Source: Periweissella fabalis (GTDB taxonomy: Bacteria > Bacillota > Bacilli > Lactobacillales > Lactobacillaceae). Taken from it: DNA of 64,000 nucleotides. Shown here piece by piece: positions 1 through 9,549 of the stretch (position 1 is the first letter of the stretch; each line of letters starts with the position of its first letter). The stretch lies in the NCBI RefSeq assembly GCF_012396505.1, contig NZ_JAAXPN010000001.1, positions 248,001 to 312,000 of the forward strand, in the 5' to 3' direction. The notes beneath the pieces are model-generated. The model searched no databases and was not told the DNA's origin. It saw nothing but the letters and a program-made list of their open reading frames with translations. A program made the position numbers and the translations under genes.

Positions 1-147
1 TTTAACGAAGAAATCGCATATATTACCATTCAAGATACTCAAACTCGGATTGTGAATTTTCCTGAGTTAAACGTCTCAGTTGAAAATATTAATACTATTC
101 AAGAGTTACCAGATGATATTAATAATACCCCAATCGTATTTTTGTGA
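1..147 (+). CDS. 3' end of an unidentified protein (partial)
   Basis: An open frame runs from the window edge to a TGA at 145-147, giving the last 48 residues of a protein that ends in PIVFL. I recognise no domain. Its stop overlaps the GTG start of the next gene in a GTGA arrangement, so it is most likely the first visible gene of the same operon as the HerA-type ATPase. Confidence 0.55.
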   Translation, partial: FNEEIAYITIQDTQTRIVNFPELNVSVENINTIQELPDDINNTPIVFL

Positions 148-1289
148 AAAAGGCTACTTCGAAAGCTTTTTTCAATTTACTAAATTTAGTTAAAAAGCAA
201 CCGTATGTCATAAATGAGCAACTTTTTTTTATCATTGAAGATAACTCAAATTTTCCTAAAATAGAACGCACTATTATTGATCAGGGCGTACCAACACCCC
301 AAATTATTACTAAAATGGACGCCCCACTTGTTTGGGAATATTTATGTACGTATCCTTTAACAGCTTATGTTCATAACGTTGTCAAACTACTCAATATAAC
401 AACTCATAAAATCCAGACCCAAAATATTAATGATAGTCGACAGGCTGAAATTGAAAATGTTGAAATTTATACTCTAGTAGCTGAAATCGATGAAACGTAT
501 AGTTTGCTTGATAAGCGTGATAAACAATTTGTTAATCGGGAGGAATTAAAAATACCAGCAATTTTTAACAGTGCTTTAGAAAAGCTTGTAAACAATATAA
601 ACGCGTGGAATAAACGTAAAACTAAATATAGTAGTGATGACGAGGCAAAAAAAAATGCGCGAAAATTCATGGAAGATTTAGATAACTGGTTTGTTAAGTT
701 TGAAAATGAAATAATGCAGGCCTTTCTAGATGCCATTGAAGAAATTACGCTAAGCAATAATGAAATCTATGGTTTAGAAGATTTAGACGCAGAAACTGAT
801 GATCCTTATGATACATTTGGTAAGAATATGGTTGACGAAGGGGTCAAATATTATGATGCAGTGGTAAGTGAATTTGAAGAAACAGAAAATGATTTACCTG
901 ATTTAATAAATGATTTTTTATTTATAAGGCAAGAAACACTAGTTGAGGCAAGTGATGGGTTATTTGGTTTGTTTGGTCGTAATAAAAATGAACCTAAAGA
1001 ACTAGTACCTGAAATAACATATTTATTATCAGAGTGGCGGGAGATTGCAGAGCAAACTGTTCAGGTAAAAGCTGACGAATTACTTGATACTTACAAAAAC
1101 AAATTGTTTGAATATTACAATAATTCAAGTTACAAGTATCACGCATATTTACAAATGGAACTTACAAAGTTAAGTGCTCAAAGAAAAGAAACCCTCTTCA
1201 AGCTTTCGGATGATGCACGGTTATTACAAACCGATATTGATTGGACTAGTGAATTTATACGGCAAGTTGAAGTAATTGGGAAAGGATAA
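144..1289 (+). CDS. hypothetical acidic helical protein of the HerA/toxin locus
   Basis: This 381-residue protein is mostly charged, predicted-helical sequence (many Lys, Glu, Asp) without a signal peptide or obvious membrane span. I do not recognise a family. It begins with GTG overlapping the preceding stop by four bases, which suggests translational coupling, and ends five bases before the ATPase gene. The tight packing implies it is an accessory or structural partner of the ATPase and the nuclease downstream; a coiled-coil adaptor or chaperone is possible but is only inference. Confidence 0.6.
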   Translation: MKKATSKAFFNLLNLVKKQPYVINEQLFFIIEDNSNFPKIERTIIDQGVPTPQIITKMDAPLVWEYLCTYPLTAYVHNVVKLLNITTHKIQTQNINDSRQAEIENVEIYTLVAEIDETYSLLDKRDKQFVNREELKIPAIFNSALEKLVNNINAWNKRKTKYSSDDEAKKNARKFMEDLDNWFVKFENEIMQAFLDAIEEITLSNNEIYGLEDLDAETDDPYDTFGKNMVDEGVKYYDAVVSEFEETENDLPDLINDFLFIRQETLVEASDGLFGLFGRNKNEPKELVPEITYLLSEWREIAEQTVQVKADELLDTYKNKLFEYYNNSSYKYHAYLQMELTKLSAQRKETLFKLSDDARLLQTDIDWTSEFIRQVEVIGKG

Positions 1290-1294
1290 AGTAT

Positions 1295-4291
1295 ATGAGT
1301 GAAGAGGTTATTGTACAAGAGCCAAGTGTCATCACATATGAAGAATTAACAAATCAGCAAAAAATCGATGTAAAATTGGATATCATTGATGAAACTTTAC
1401 GGCGCAAGGAGTTAGCGCGATTAACAGAAATGCAAGTTGTTCCATTTGAACAACTGAACTTGCCACCACTTGAAGAAGATATCATCAATAACGTGCGTCT
1501 GTTTAAAATTAACGAAATGGTCTACCAAAAAGGTGAAGCAGTTACTGATAAGTACACAACGGTATTTAATACCTTGCAAACTTACCAAGCTTCAGTGTTT
1601 GTGATCATTGATTCAGATGGATATCAAACAGATTTCTATCTGGGAGTACGTTCCAATGGGGATAAACGCTCAACTGTAACATTAGGGGATACCCTTAAGA
1701 ACACTTTGATCGGTCATTTTCCAGGGGCGAAGGTTCAAAATGAAGACCGTAAGCGAATTATGGCCTTAACGAATAAAATTACGCATCAAAAAAACAGCAC
1801 GTCAGTAAGCGTGGTTGCTAAAAGTAAAAGTAATTATGAGCAAGAAAATGAGCAATTTATCCAAGGATTAGATAAATTAGCTTTATCAATGCAAGGACGT
1901 CAATTTACGGGCGTAATCGTTGCCCAAAATACGCAACCAGATGAAATTCAAATGCTTCGTAAAAACTACCAAGACTTATATACTAATTTATCACCGTATC
2001 AAAAGATCCAGTTAAACGAAACCCAAACATCCGGTGAGTCACGCAGTAAATCATTTAGTGAAATGTCAGGTAAGCAACGTGCAGCTTTAATTGCCTCGTC
2101 AACGATTAGCATGGGTGCAAGCATAGTTGGTGGCGTAATTGGTGGAGTAGCAACTGCTGGAGCCGGGGGTATTGGTGCTGGACCTGGGGCAATGGTTGGT
2201 GGTCAAATCGGGACTGCTTTGTCATCAACAATCCAAAGTTTGGCCCCAATTGAAACACTTTCTTCTAGTTCAAGTATTTCAACTACCACAACGACGGAAA
2301 ATAAAAGTATTACCGAAATGCTAGCCTACATTGATCGTCGATTAGAATCGGTTAATGAGTATGATAGTTACGGCATGTGGCAAGTCGCGGGTTATTTTAT
2401 GTCTGATGACATGAGCTCAGCTGAAATTGCAGCCAGCAACTACCGCTCGCTGATGAATGGCGAAGACTCCGGTAGAGAAGTTTCCGCCATCAATTCTTGG
2501 CGTAGCTCTACGGATGACTATCAAGACTTGAACAAATATATTAGTCGCTTTGTCCATCCCCAATTGATTTATGGGGGGGATGTTTACACGACACCCGCAA
2601 CAACAGTTAGTGGTAAAGATTTGGGAATCCATTTGGGGCTACCAAGGCAAACGGTTCCAGGGTTACCAGTGATCGAACACGCTGAATTTGGTAAAGAAGT
2701 GACAACATATCAATTATTTCAACAAAATATTAGTCATGATCCTAAGGATAATATCAATTTGGGTAAGATATTTGATTTAGGAAAAATTACCAATAGAAAA
2801 GTTGCACTGGCCAATAAAAGTTTAAATATGCATACCTTTATCACTGGTTCAACTGGTTCGGGAAAGAGTAATACCGTTTATCAATTACTCAATGAATTAC
2901 ATCAAGACGATATTCCATTTTTAGTTATCGAACCAGCCAAAGGGGAGTATAAAGATGTCTTTGGATCATGGACTGATGTTAACGTTTTTGCAACTAATCC
3001 TAAGATTGCATCATTGATTAATCTCAATCCCTTTAAGTTTCCACCATCAATTCATGTGTTGGAGCATGTCGATGGCTTAGTTGAAATTTTTAGTGTTTGT
3101 TGGCCAATGTATGATGCCATGCCAGCGTTTTTTAAGAATGCAATTTTAAAAGCCTATGAAGAAGTTGGGTGGGATTTAGGTTCATCAACTTTTGAAGGTG
3201 CCGGCGTACAATATCCCGACTTTGATATTTTAGCTGAACAATTAGAAATCTTAATTAATGAGACTAATTATTCGGCTGAAGTAAAAGGTAATTATATTGG
3301 TGCCTTAGTGACGCGAGTACGGTCATTAACGGTTGGATTAAATAAGTTCATATTTACAAACGAACAAACCCCTTATGAAGAATTATTTGATCAAAACTGT
3401 ATTTTGGATATCAGTCGCGTTAAATCAACCGAAACAAAGGCGTTGATTATGGGGATGATGGTTTACATTCTTAATGAATATCGAGTTGATCAAAAGAGTA
3501 CTAATAATGCTGGCCTAAAGCATGTGACCGTGCTTGAAGAAGCCCATAATTTACTAAAAAACACAACTGGTGAAGATAGTAGTTTAGTTGGTAAATCAGT
3601 TGAAATGCTAACAAATACGATTGCTGAAATTCGCACATATGGTGAGGGATTTATGATTGTTGATCAATCACCATCATCGGTTGATATATCCGCAATCAAA
3701 AATACGAATACAAAGATTGTTTTGCGGACACCAGAAGCTAATGACCGTGATGCAGTAGGACTTTCAATGGGGCTAACCCCTGATCAAGTAAATGAAATTG
3801 CTAAGTTGCCTAGTGGGGTGGCCGTGGTTTATCAAAATGACTGGATTTCCCCAGTATTAACAATGGTTGAGAAAGCTAACATCAAGGAAATACCATATGT
3901 TAATTCTAATATTTTAAACATAAAATCCATGCGTGTTGCCCGGACGGAAATTATTACAATGCTTATGGATCCATGGTTCACGGCCGCACCAATCAATCAG
4001 GGTGAACTAATTAGCGCGTTACACAGTCTGGAAGTTAAGCATGAAAATCGTAATATGCTTATCCGAATGATTGTTAGTTATCATGAGGCTGGTGGTCATA
4101 TGATTTGGAATGAAAGATCACTAGGTCTTCTTAAGCGGATGCTCCTTGATATTCTAGATGTATCATTGGAAAGATTGAATTTGTTAATTAGTAAGGGTGA
4201 TGTAGTACCAATTCAAAATTTAATTAGTAAAAAGACTCGGGAATTAACAATTAAGCAAATAAACCAAATTATCACCGTGCTGATTAAATAA
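1295..4291 (+). CDS. HerA-type (DUF87/DUF853) ATPase with glycine-zipper segment
   Basis: The 998-residue protein has a Walker A motif GSTGSGKSN near residue 520, a Walker B-like VLEEAHNLL near 744 and a DQSPSSVD segment near 790, all typical of HerA/FtsK-family P-loop translocases. Between about 270 and 310 there is a Gly/Ala-rich, glycine-zipper-like stretch followed by a Ser/Thr-rich linker, which suggests membrane insertion or multimer packing. HerA-family ATPases pump DNA or protein through hexameric rings. Here the gene is flanked by a nuclease-like protein and a likely immunity protein, so a role in effector export or delivery is more plausible than end resection (no NurA partner is visible). 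That role is inference. Confidence 0.8.
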   Translation: MSEEVIVQEPSVITYEELTNQQKIDVKLDIIDETLRRKELARLTEMQVVPFEQLNLPPLEEDIINNVRLFKINEMVYQKGEAVTDKYTTVFNTLQTYQASVFVIIDSDGYQTDFYLGVRSNGDKRSTVTLGDTLKNTLIGHFPGAKVQNEDRKRIMALTNKITHQKNSTSVSVVAKSKSNYEQENEQFIQGLDKLALSMQGRQFTGVIVAQNTQPDEIQMLRKNYQDLYTNLSPYQKIQLNETQTSGESRSKSFSEMSGKQRAALIASSTISMGASIVGGVIGGVATAGAGGIGAGPGAMVGGQIGTALSSTIQSLAPIETLSSSSSISTTTTTENKSITEMLAYIDRRLESVNEYDSYGMWQVAGYFMSDDMSSAEIAASNYRSLMNGEDSGREVSAINSWRSSTDDYQDLNKYISRFVHPQLIYGGDVYTTPATTVSGKDLGIHLGLPRQTVPGLPVIEHAEFGKEVTTYQLFQQNISHDPKDNINLGKIFDLGKITNRKVALANKSLNMHTFITGSTGSGKSNTVYQLLNELHQDDIPFLVIEPAKGEYKDVFGSWTDVNVFATNPKIASLINLNPFKFPPSIHVLEHVDGLVEIFSVCWPMYDAMPAFFKNAILKAYEEVGWDLGSSTFEGAGVQYPDFDILAEQLEILINETNYSAEVKGNYIGALVTRVRSLTVGLNKFIFTNEQTPYEELFDQNCILDISRVKSTETKALIMGMMVYILNEYRVDQKSTNNAGLKHVTVLEEAHNLLKNTTGEDSSLVGKSVEMLTNTIAEIRTYGEGFMIVDQSPSSVDISAIKNTNTKIVLRTPEANDRDAVGLSMGLTPDQVNEIAKLPSGVAVVYQNDWISPVLTMVEKANIKEIPYVNSNILNIKSMRVARTEIITMLMDPWFTAAPINQGELISALHSLEVKHENRNMLIRMIVSYHEAGGHMIWNERSLGLLKRMLLDILDVSLERLNLLISKGDVVPIQNLISKKTRELTIKQINQIITVLIK

Positions 4292-4301
4292 GGAGGAAAC
4301 A

Positions 4302-5144
4302 ATGTTTGATGTTGACTTTAGCTTAGATACAATTAAGGAAAAATTCGATTTTAAAAATGATGAATCCGACTTAAAAAATGAGAAATTTGATGAAGGTAGA
4401 AGTAAATTAAATAAAGAAATTGGCAGCGATGTCGAACTTGAAAATGGAATCTATGGACAGCAAGGCTTATTCGATGATAATGAGGCGCCATTTAATGAAA
4501 AATATGAACAGCCGCGACTAGGTGACTGGATATCCTTAATGGATGATGCAGAATCACTGAATGATGCCCAAGCAATTATTGACAAGGTTAAAATCTCAGA
4601 AGTTAAGCAAGTTACCACCTTTGGATTATCGTCCCATGAAATCCTTGAGGAAATGTCACCGGAAGAACGCGAAAGTGAAGACCAAGATAGGCAAAGCAAG
4701 TTAGATAAATATGTCCCATCTAATAATGGTACATGGACTGGTGAAAAGGGGAATTCTACTTGGCAACCAGATGGTGATTACATACCACAAAAAAATAATC
4801 CTGATAACCTATCTTGGGGTGAGCTATTAGATAATGCAGGAGTGGATGGGTTTAAATTTGAGAACGGAGAGGTTGATTTTTCAGAGGTTAGTGAAGCAAC
4901 CGTTGAAATTGAAAATTTTTCAAATAAGCGCGATGAAAATTTTGCGCAAGCCGATAAAAAATTAGCTGAAGAACTCGATATTACGCCAGAAGAAGCACGG
5001 CAGTATCGCAAAGATAATAACTTAACTTGGCATGAACGATCAGATATGAAGACAATGGATTTAGTGCCCAGTGTAATTAATAGTAATGTATCGCATGCTG
5101 GTGGCTTTGCCCGAGCAAATGATTTGGCGAAAATGGAGAAATAA
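4302..5144 (+). CDS. putative toxin with C-terminal HNH/Endo VII (WHH-like) nuclease domain
   Basis: The 280-residue protein starts 10 bases after the ATPase with an AAGGAGG site. Its first ~200 residues are acidic and unrecognised. The last ~45 residues contain LTWHERSD, then TMDLVPS, then SHAGG. This W-H-x...D...TM-x-LVP...H-x-GG pattern is the signature of the HNH/Endo VII 'WHH/GHE' nuclease toxins found at the C-termini of polymorphic toxins. The usual second His of WHH is Glu here. No LXG or other known trafficking domain is visible at the N-terminus. The following gene, two bases downstream, is a good immunity candidate. Confidence 0.65.
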   Translation: MFDVDFSLDTIKEKFDFKNDESDLKNEKFDEGRSKLNKEIGSDVELENGIYGQQGLFDDNEAPFNEKYEQPRLGDWISLMDDAESLNDAQAIIDKVKISEVKQVTTFGLSSHEILEEMSPEERESEDQDRQSKLDKYVPSNNGTWTGEKGNSTWQPDGDYIPQKNNPDNLSWGELLDNAGVDGFKFENGEVDFSEVSEATVEIENFSNKRDENFAQADKKLAEELDITPEEARQYRKDNNLTWHERSDMKTMDLVPSVINSNVSHAGGFARANDLAKMEK

Positions 5145-5146
5145 TA

Positions 5147-5527
5147 ATGATACAAGATACAGTATTTGGAAATATTAAATTTGGTGTAGTGAGTTTTTTG
5201 ACAACGATAAACGTTAATATCTTTGGCGAAAACCAAGCTATAATTGTTGACATTCGGGCATATGAAGAAAAAGATGGCATTACTACTGCACAACAAATAG
5301 CTTTTAGTAATTTTACGCAACAAAAAGATATTTTATTATCACAATTACAAAGTGGCTTAATGACGATTGATAGCCAAGCCCAGACTAGATTCACAGCTAA
5401 GAATATGTTAATTGATCGCAATGGTGAATTAGCGTTGTTATTTGATGATGCTCAGAACGAAGAAGATGGCCTCGCCGTCCAATTATTACCAAATTTTCTT
5501 ATTACTGAGCAAGATAGTTATTTGTGA
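5147..5527 (+). CDS. probable immunity protein (DUF2004/DUF6985-like)
   Basis: The 126-residue acidic protein begins with a short beta-rich FGNIKFG segment, has a central ITTAQQIAFSNF helix and ends with LLFDDAQNEEDGLAVQL followed by QDSYL. That order resembles the DUF2004/DUF6985 immunity-like families as I remember them. It lies two bases after the nuclease gene, the usual toxin-immunity order. Assignment rests on pattern recall plus position and was not checked by a profile search. Confidence 0.5.
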   Translation: MIQDTVFGNIKFGVVSFLTTINVNIFGENQAIIVDIRAYEEKDGITTAQQIAFSNFTQQKDILLSQLQSGLMTIDSQAQTRFTAKNMLIDRNGELALLFDDAQNEEDGLAVQLLPNFLITEQDSYL

Positions 5528-5599
5528 TAAGAGTAGTTTTGATTAGTAAGTGTGAGTATTATCAAAAATTATACTAGATACTTGCTTTAGATAAGCAAC

Positions 5600-5644
5600 A
5601 AATACCCTCTAATTAGTGTGAAAAACCACCAGTTAGGGGTATTT
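5600..5644 (+). terminator. terminator-like hairpin after the toxin/immunity genes
   Basis: AAATACCC(T)CTAAT pairs with GTTAGGGGTATTT around an 18-base loop, about 13 bp with one bulge. There is no clean T-run after it, so termination efficiency is uncertain. Confidence 0.4.
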
Positions 5645-5697
5645 GTGTATCCACCGGATTTTAAAGATGCAACAACAAAAATATTAACTTTAGATAA

Positions 5698-5745
5698 TTG
5701 CACTTATGTAAGTGCAAAGATTTAGTGTTGTTGTAAGCGCTTTCT
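5698..5745 (+). promoter_or_regulatory. promoter region with cre box and a second palindrome
   Basis: TGTAAGCGCTTTCT at 5732-5745 matches the Firmicute catabolite-response element consensus TGWAARCGYTWWCW at every position, so CcpA control is expected. Just upstream GCACTTA-TG-TAAGTGC (5700-5715) is a perfect 7-bp inverted repeat that overlaps a possible -35 (TTGCAC, 5698-5703) and could be a second operator. The matching -10 (TTTAGT, 5721-5726) is poor. The site lies 36 bp upstream of the regulator gene. Confidence 0.6.
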
Positions 5746-5780
5746 TGAAGTATATTTGATAGTGGAAAGGGGGTAAACTA

Positions 5781-7648
5781 ATGCAACTATACGTGGTGTT
5801 CAGATTACAATCAAAGAGATTGATTGAAAATGAAACATCATTAACTACTAAAGATTTAGCGAAAGAATTTAATGTCAGTATTCGTACAGTTAAGTATGAT
5901 TTGGATAATTTACGTGACTGGTTAGCGTCTAAAGAACTTTCTTTACAATCACAGCGAAATAAAGGTGTGTGGTTTGAATTAACAGATGTCCAAAAAATTG
6001 TTTTAAAAAATGAATTAAATGAACTTGGACATAACGAAGTCTTTGCTAATCAAGATGCAAGAGTAAATCAAATTATTGTACATCTACTCTTGAACCAAGG
6101 TTATTGCACTATTAAAGAGTTGGCAGAATATTTAACAGTCTCAAATAATACAATCTTGGGCGATTTAGACAAAGTTGATGCACAAATGCGGATGTATGAT
6201 GTCAGTTTAGTACGTAGAGCTGGCCATGGTATTCGTTTAATGGGTCCTGAAAAGGAATGCCGATCGTTAATGGAATACATTTTACAACTATAAATATCTG
6301 AATATGATATTTATAACATAATGAATATTTTAACTAAAGGTGAGGATAATACGGATTCAGTAGTTAAAATTGTCTTATGCAAGGAAGAAAAATTTAATGA
6401 ATTATATCAAAATGTTCTCAAATCAATGGCAAATACTTTGAATGTAAGTATCCTCAAGCTTTTTGATTATGCGGAATTATTAGCACTTTCTTTACGTACG
6501 ACGATTTCAATTTTAAGATTACAAAATAATTTTCCGATTGGTTCGCTGCAATTGATGTCAATAGCTAATGATGAGCAAAGGGCGCACATTGAGTCGTTGT
6601 CAACAATGAAAAGTTTTTTTGATCAGTATGACATTCCTTTATTAAAAGATGAATATGAGTACATTATGGATCATGCGCCACAAAAATTAGAACAAAGTGA
6701 CACCTTAGCACTAGCAGTTGACTTGGTAAATGAAGTATCAGATAAAATGAATTTACCGTTTAATCACGATAAGGAATTGATTAGTAATCTATTTGCCCAT
6801 CTATCATTACGGTTAAGTAAGAAACGAATTTACACCAATGAATATAATCCATTTATTGATGACATTTTATTGAAAAATCGTAAGTTATTTAATGCCATCA
6901 AAGAAGCACTAGAAGCTAAAAAAGCAAATTATTCGTATTTACTAAATGATTCATTTGTTGCCTACATTGTACTGCATTTTTTGGTTTCAATGGAAAAACA
7001 ACAAAAAGAGGTTGTTCAGGTAATTTATGTTTGTTCAACCGGTTTAGGTGTTACTAAATTTATTGAGCAAAGGATTGCCCAAGAAGTTACTAATATCGAA
7101 ATTGTGGATTTCGTTTCTGTTTTAAACGCAGATGCCGTTATTAAGGCGAAAAAACCTGACTTAGTAATTAGTATTTTCCCAATTGATGGTGCTACATGCC
7201 CAGTAATTAAAGTGCACGCAATTCCAACAGTTGAAGATATTGAAAGCATCAAGACAACAGTGCATCAATTATTAGATACTGGCTCCGCACACATAGTAAA
7301 AAAGTTGAAATTAGTAATTTATTAGCACTCCCAACTAACAGTAATTTTACCCAAGAAGTAATCATCAAGGGATATGAAATATATGAAGGGTTACGAATTA
7401 TTTTTGGCTCAAATATCAAAACAGACTTAGATGAAGCGTTTTTATTGCATGTGTTATTACTAATTCACCGAATATATTTTAAAAAGCAATATGATTCATT
7501 AGGTAACATGGACCGGGAGATTTTACTAGCAAATAAGGAAATAACTTTAGAAATTGAAAAATTATTTGCTGAACAAAATTTATCAATAAATTACGGTGAG
7601 TTAACTGCTTTATTGCAGTACGTGAATTTGAATAAAGGGGATATGTAG
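5781..7648 (+). pseudogene. BglG/MtlR-type PRD regulator with EIIB-like domain, broken by a stop and a frameshift
   Basis: Three consecutive open segments form one regulator. Segment one (5781-6293) has two helix-turn-helix domains (TTKDLAKEFNVSIRTVKYDL and TIKELAEYLTVSNNTILGDL). Segment two (in-frame to 7325) has PRD-like helices and an EIIB-like VCSTGLGVTKF. Segment three (to 7648) is the C-terminal tail. A TAA at 6291-6293 interrupts the frame, which continues open immediately afterwards. At an A6 tract (7298-7303) the frame shifts, and the alternative frame continues in homologous-looking sequence to TAG at 7646-7648. Such regulators are phosphorylated by the PTS and activate the adjacent catabolic operon. 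Either the gene is dead or, less likely, the A-tract change is a sequencing error; the in-frame TAA is a substitution. Confidence 0.75.
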
Positions 7649-7981
7649 ATGGTTATCCAAGAAGAAGCTCAACGCATTATTGATAATAGTTTATCAAGAG
7701 AAGAATTATTAATTGCTATTAAATTTGTTGAACAGTGTATGGCTGAGAAAAATATTCACGCGACTGATTTACAGTGGACGATTTTAATTAATCATCTGGA
7801 CGAAATGATTAAACGTCAAAAGGAACATACTACTATTCCGCACGTTGATCAAGTCATGTTTAGCGAGATATCAGCAGAAGCATTAGATATTGCCGATAAA
7901 GTTGTCAACCATATCGGTGGTCTTTCAGAAGACGAGAAGTATGTTTTATCGATTCATTTTGAAAATGCAAAATTAAACTAA
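7649..7981 (+). CDS. stand-alone PRD-domain protein
   Basis: The 110-residue protein begins on the base after the broken regulator stops. It is a single predicted-helical domain with the PRD-type features of PTS-regulated regulators, including conserved-type His residues (HVDQVMF and VNHIGG). No DNA-binding or RNA-binding part is present. Small free PRD proteins commonly accompany the SFCGS/DUF4310-4312 operon, where they may relay PTS phosphorylation state. The function here is inferred from domain and position. Confidence 0.65.
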   Translation: MVIQEEAQRIIDNSLSREELLIAIKFVEQCMAEKNIHATDLQWTILINHLDEMIKRQKEHTTIPHVDQVMFSEISAEALDIADKVVNHIGGLSEDEKYVLSIHFENAKLN

Positions 7982-7999
7982 AATTTGGAGGATAGTAAC

Positions 8000-8356
8000 A
8001 TGATTACAGTTGTGATTGCGGATCGATTAGGTAAAGGTCAAAACGTAGCTAAAGGGGTTGAAGCAGCCGGGGGACGTGCGGTTGTTGTTCCAGGTATGGG
8101 TGCTGATATGCGTTTGGGGGATGTTATGCAAAAGGAAAACGCTGATATGGGTATCTCATTTTGTGGTAGTGGTGGAGCAGGTGCATTAACTGCTTCAACT
8201 AAATATGGTTATCCAGAACGTCACGGAATGCGCTCTATTGAAGAAGGAGTTACCGCAATTAACGATGGTAAGACGGTTCTTGGATTTGGATTTATGGATG
8301 TTGAAGAGCTAGGTAAGCGTTTAACGGAAGCCTTTGCTAAAAAAACTGGTAAGTAA
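8000..8356 (+). CDS. glycine-rich SFCGS family protein
   Basis: The 118-residue protein carries the family's diagnostic GISFCGSGGAGALTASTKYG, with a single conserved Cys in a Gly-rich turn. I start it at ATG 8000 because GGAGG lies at 7987-7991; a TTG at 7985 is in frame but has no ribosome site. The gene is the first of four (SFCGS, DUF4312, DUF4311, DUF4310) always found together. The Cys-containing loop resembles a phosphoryl-accepting EIIB loop, but that is speculation. Confidence 0.85.
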   Translation: MITVVIADRLGKGQNVAKGVEAAGGRAVVVPGMGADMRLGDVMQKENADMGISFCGSGGAGALTASTKYGYPERHGMRSIEEGVTAINDGKTVLGFGFMDVEELGKRLTEAFAKKTGK

Positions 8357-8367
8357 GGGGGCAAGTT

Positions 8368-8727
8368 ATGGGAATTGAAGAAAAAGTGACGCAAACTTTA
8401 ATTATCGAAGGGACTGGTGATACTAAGAATGCAGCATTTGCCGATGCTTTGAGTAAAATTCAAGGTAAAATTATCAAAAATTCACCAGACGTAACCTTAA
8501 AGATTGAACCTAAATCAGTTATGGTATTAGCAGCTGATCAACATTCATATGAAGAACGTTTTCTATTCATCTTTTTCCCAAGGACACGTTCCAAATTCCA
8601 AATTAAGTTACAGGTTGAGGTCGAAGTTTTAACAATTGAAATGGCAACAGTTAAGTTCAATGAAATGGTGATGGGAAATAATGATTTGAATAGGATGCCA
8701 TTAATTAGCAAAAAATTGAGTAAATAA
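8368..8727 (+). CDS. DUF4312 family protein
   Basis: This 119-residue soluble protein starts 11 bases after the SFCGS gene with a GGGGGC site. Its layout, a long beta-rich domain with a central LFIFFPRTRSKF and a VEVEVLTIEMATVKFNE strand, is the DUF4312 pattern. No catalytic residues are evident. Its fixed partnership with two membrane proteins suggests a cytoplasmic component of a transport complex. Confidence 0.75.
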   Translation: MGIEEKVTQTLIIEGTGDTKNAAFADALSKIQGKIIKNSPDVTLKIEPKSVMVLAADQHSYEERFLFIFFPRTRSKFQIKLQVEVEVLTIEMATVKFNEMVMGNNDLNRMPLISKKLSK

Positions 8728-8757
8728 CTATGAATAATAGATAAAGGCGGAGACAAA

Positions 8758-9537
8758 ATGGTTGTTTTTATTATTCTTTTGAAATCTTTAGTTGTTGGTG
8801 GGTTAGTTGGCTTTGCAGCTGGAGCTGGTGCAGCCCGTATGTTCCACTCGCCGACGACGCAAGGATTAGGGGCTTTTAGAACAATGGGTGAAATGAATGC
8901 CTGTGAGGGCGATGCGGCATCACACTTTTCATTTGGATTAGGATTTTTCTTTAACGCATGGGCATCGGCAGTGGCAGCTGGAGCATTTACCCAAGATGTA
9001 ACCCACCGGGTAATTCCAAATTGGGCCGCAGCAACCTTGCTATTGAAAAATAAAAAATTAGCAGCTTCAGTGCATAATCCTAAACGAATGGCAATCATGG
9101 GAATGATTATAGGGATGATTGTAGTCGCGTTTTTAAATACCACGGCTGCCGCAATCCCTAAGTCATTACAAGTAACAGCAGTGGCAGTGCTAGTTCCGGC
9201 AGCAAACACATTGATTACCATTATTATGCCAATTCTTTTCTGGCTTGCAGCGATTGATGCTGGTAAACGGACTGGTTTTTGGGGCACGTTATTTGGTGGA
9301 ATTGCCCAACTTATCATGGGTAACGCGGTTCCGGGAGTTGTTCTTGGGATTCTAATTGGTAAAGGTGTTGATGATCAAGGATGGACACGTATTACTAAAA
9401 TTATTATGGCTTCAGCAATCCTATTGTTTATCTTGAGTGGCTTCTTCCGCGGCTTTGATATTCAATTGATTCACAGCTTTAAGCTCAGTGTATCTGATTG
9501 GTTAAATTACCTACACCGTTTAGTGACAGTTAAGTAA
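8758..9537 (+). CDS. DUF4311 family membrane protein
   Basis: The 259-residue protein has about six or seven hydrophobic spans. It opens with a glycine-rich LVGFAAGAGAARMFHSP and the polar signature GEMNACEGDAASHFSFGLGF near residue 45, whose Glu, Cys, Asp and His could line a substrate or metal site. It overlaps no neighbour and has a GGCGGAG ribosome site. With DUF4310 it likely forms the membrane part of an uncharacterised uptake system for the substrate of the downstream enzymes. Confidence 0.8.
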   Translation: MVVFIILLKSLVVGGLVGFAAGAGAARMFHSPTTQGLGAFRTMGEMNACEGDAASHFSFGLGFFFNAWASAVAAGAFTQDVTHRVIPNWAAATLLLKNKKLAASVHNPKRMAIMGMIIGMIVVAFLNTTAAAIPKSLQVTAVAVLVPAANTLITIIMPILFWLAAIDAGKRTGFWGTLFGGIAQLIMGNAVPGVVLGILIGKGVDDQGWTRITKIIMASAILLFILSGFFRGFDIQLIHSFKLSVSDWLNYLHRLVTVK

Positions 9538-9549
9538 GGAGGAAATCTC

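Noticed and set aside
4778-5421. Long minus-strand open frames opposite the toxin and immunity genes
   Set aside because: They lack ribosome sites, have unlikely composition and run against well-spaced plus-strand genes; they are shadows.
8538-9317. 259-codon minus-strand frame over DUF4311/DUF4312
   Set aside because: The plus-strand genes match known families with ribosome sites. The reverse frame is a product of codon bias.
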